Assembly (NCBI GenBank): GCA_003164475.1
Contig: PLTL01000241.1
Span: 1 to 23,552 of the forward strand
From: Candidatus Dormiibacterota bacterium
Lineage (GTDB): Bacteria > Chloroflexota > Dormibacteria > UBA8260 > Bog-877
DNA: 23,552 nt
Direction of reading: 5' to 3'
Every line of letters starts with the position of its first letter. The stretch's first letter is position 1. Positions 22,464 through 23,552 of this stretch are shown here, piece by piece. Position numbers and translations under genes: made by a program. The notes under the pieces were generated by a model that saw only the letters and a program-made list of their open reading frames with translations, was not told the origin of the DNA and searched no databases.

Positions 22464-23552
22464 TCAGTTGGAGGCGGCCACCGCGGCGGGGGGTGCCGGC
22501 GGGGTGAGACCGAACCCCACCGGGCGGCGCTGCGGCCGAGCCTCCACCGGAGCCATCAGGGCGCGATCCAGGACCTCGCCCAGCGAGCGCACGAAGACCA
22601 CCTCCATGCCTTCGAGCTGGGAGCTCTCGATCTCGTAGAGATCTCGCCGGTTGCGCTCGGGAAGGAGGAAGACCTTGATCCCTCCCCGGTGCGCTGCCAG
22701 CAGCTTGTCCTTGACCCCGCCGATGGGGAGGATCCGGCCCCGCAGGGTGACCTCGCCGGTCATGGCCAGGTCGTGACGGACCGGGCGGTCGCTGGCCACC
22801 GACACCAGGGCGGTGGTGAGGGTCACCCCGGCCGAGGGCCCGTCCTTGGGGATGGCCCCGGCGGGCACGTGGATGTGGACCCCGTGGTCGTCGAAGAAGT
22901 TCTGCTTGACCCCGTACTCGGACCCGTGGACGCGCACCCAGGAGAGGGCGGCTCGCGCCGACTCCTGCATCACGTCCCCGATCTGCCCGGTGAGCTGCAT
23001 CTCGGTGCGACCGGCGATCGCCAGCGCCTCGACGGTGACCAGGTCACCGCCCACGTCCGAGACCACCACTCCGGTGGCGACCCCCACCCGCTCCTCGTCC
23101 TGGGCCGCGTCGTGGTCGAACCGCGCCGGGCCGAGGTACTCGATGAGGTCGTCGGGGCCGACCCGGACCGACTTGAGCTCGGGATTCTCCACCAGCCGGC
23201 GGGGAACCTTGCGCATCACCTGGGCCAGCTGCCGCTCGAGTCCGCGCACCCCCGCCTCGCGGGTGTAGCTTCGGATCACCGTGCGGAGCGCTTCATCGGT
23301 GATCTCCAATTCGGTGGAGTCGAGGGCGTGCTGGTCCATCTGTCGCGGCACCAGGTGCTGCTTAGCGATCCCCAGCTTCTCCTCCTCGGTGTAGCCGGTG
23401 ATGTGGATGATCTCCATCCGATCCCGGAGCGGGGCCGAGATGGTGTCGAGGACGTTGCCGGTGGTGATGAAGAGGACCTGGGAGAGGTCGTAGGCGACCT
23501 CCAGGTAGTGGTCGGAGAACTCCCGGTTCTGCTCCGGGTCCAGCACCTCAAG
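22464..23552 (-). CDS. lon: ATP-dependent protease Lon (3' part, truncated by window)
   Basis: The 5' end lies beyond the right edge; 362 codons are visible. They cover the end of the AAA+ ATPase domain, starting LEVLDPEQN and including VLFITTGNVLDTI and the REAGVRGLERQL sensor-2 segment, then the whole protease domain from GVATGVVVSDVGGD. The catalytic dyad is intact: Ser in PKDGPSAG (codon near 22835) and Lys in GGVKDKLLAA (codon near 22706), 43 residues apart as in E. coli Lon. A Pro/Ala-rich tail of about 25 residues follows. Lon degrades damaged and regulatory proteins. It is convergent with nudL, with a 13-nt spacer. Confidence 0.96.
   Translation of the reverse strand, partial: LEVLDPEQNREFSDHYLEVAYDLSQVLFITTGNVLDTISAPLRDRMEIIHITGYTEEEKLGIAKQHLVPRQMDQHALDSTELEITDEALRTVIRSYTREAGVRGLERQLAQVMRKVPRRLVENPELKSVRVGPDDLIEYLGPARFDHDAAQDEERVGVATGVVVSDVGGDLVTVEALAIAGRTEMQLTGQIGDVMQESARAALSWVRVHGSEYGVKQNFFDDHGVHIHVPAGAIPKDGPSAGVTLTTALVSVASDRPVRHDLAMTGEVTLRGRILPIGGVKDKLLAAHRGGIKVFLLPERNRRDLYEIESSQLEGMEVVFVRSLGEVLDRALMAPVEARPQRRPVGFGLTPPAPPAAVAASN

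Noticed and set aside
1..23552. CRISPR array, insertion sequence or prophage genes
   Set aside because: No regularly spaced repeats, transposase, integrase or structural phage genes are visible.

Overview
The window reads as chromosome of a GC-rich free-living bacterium. Its core is an almost complete division and cell-wall (dcw) cluster on the minus strand, from mraZ (16915) down to ftsZ (3788): mraZ, rsmH, ftsL, ftsI, mraY, ftsW, murG, murC, murB, ftsQ, ftsA, ftsZ. The presence of ftsA argues against most Actinobacteria. TrmK, a short MraY and frequent GTG/TTG starts suggest a deep GC-rich Terrabacteria lineage (Chloroflexota or Dormibacterota type). That placement is an inference, not something the sequence proves.

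Layout. 1-3730 is a gene-poor accessory stretch. It holds a GT-C-like membrane protein, a decayed-looking zinc-ribbon frame, a tRNA 3'-end remnant and a vapBC-type toxin-antitoxin pair. 3730-3798 carries two hairpins, one overlapping the ftsZ stop codon. 3788-16915 is the dcw operon, with an internal promoter-like site ahead of ftsA (about 6300-6350). 16916-17165 is the mraZ control region, with a promoter, tandem repeats that could bind MraZ, and a strong hairpin. 17166-17549 is the RNase P RNA gene, also on the minus strand. 17726-19406 is a tightly coupled minus-strand trio: trmK, a coiled-coil C4 zinc-ribbon protein and RNase HI. 19470-22450 mixes a serine hydrolase (+), a small zinc-ribbon protein (-), a tail-anchored pseudokinase (+) and a NudL-type Nudix hydrolase (+). 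The 3' part of lon (-) runs off the right edge.

How the genes work together. MurC-like and MurB supply early UDP-MurNAc precursor steps, MraY and MurG make lipid I and lipid II, and FtsW/FtsI polymerise and crosslink septal peptidoglycan. FtsQ/FtsL connect them to the FtsA/FtsZ ring. murD, murE and murF are absent from their usual places. The gene in the murC position looks like a mosaic of Mpl and MurC signatures. Many junctions are ATGA, GTGA or TTGA stop/start overlaps, which implies strong translational coupling.

I found no CRISPR array, insertion sequence, complete tRNA or clearly new multi-gene system. The most interesting points are the Mpl-like MurC and missing ligases, the FtsA start with its short leader ORF, the 83-nt ftsW/murG overlap, the candidate operators, and the tRNA remnant beside vapBC immediately after ftsZ.
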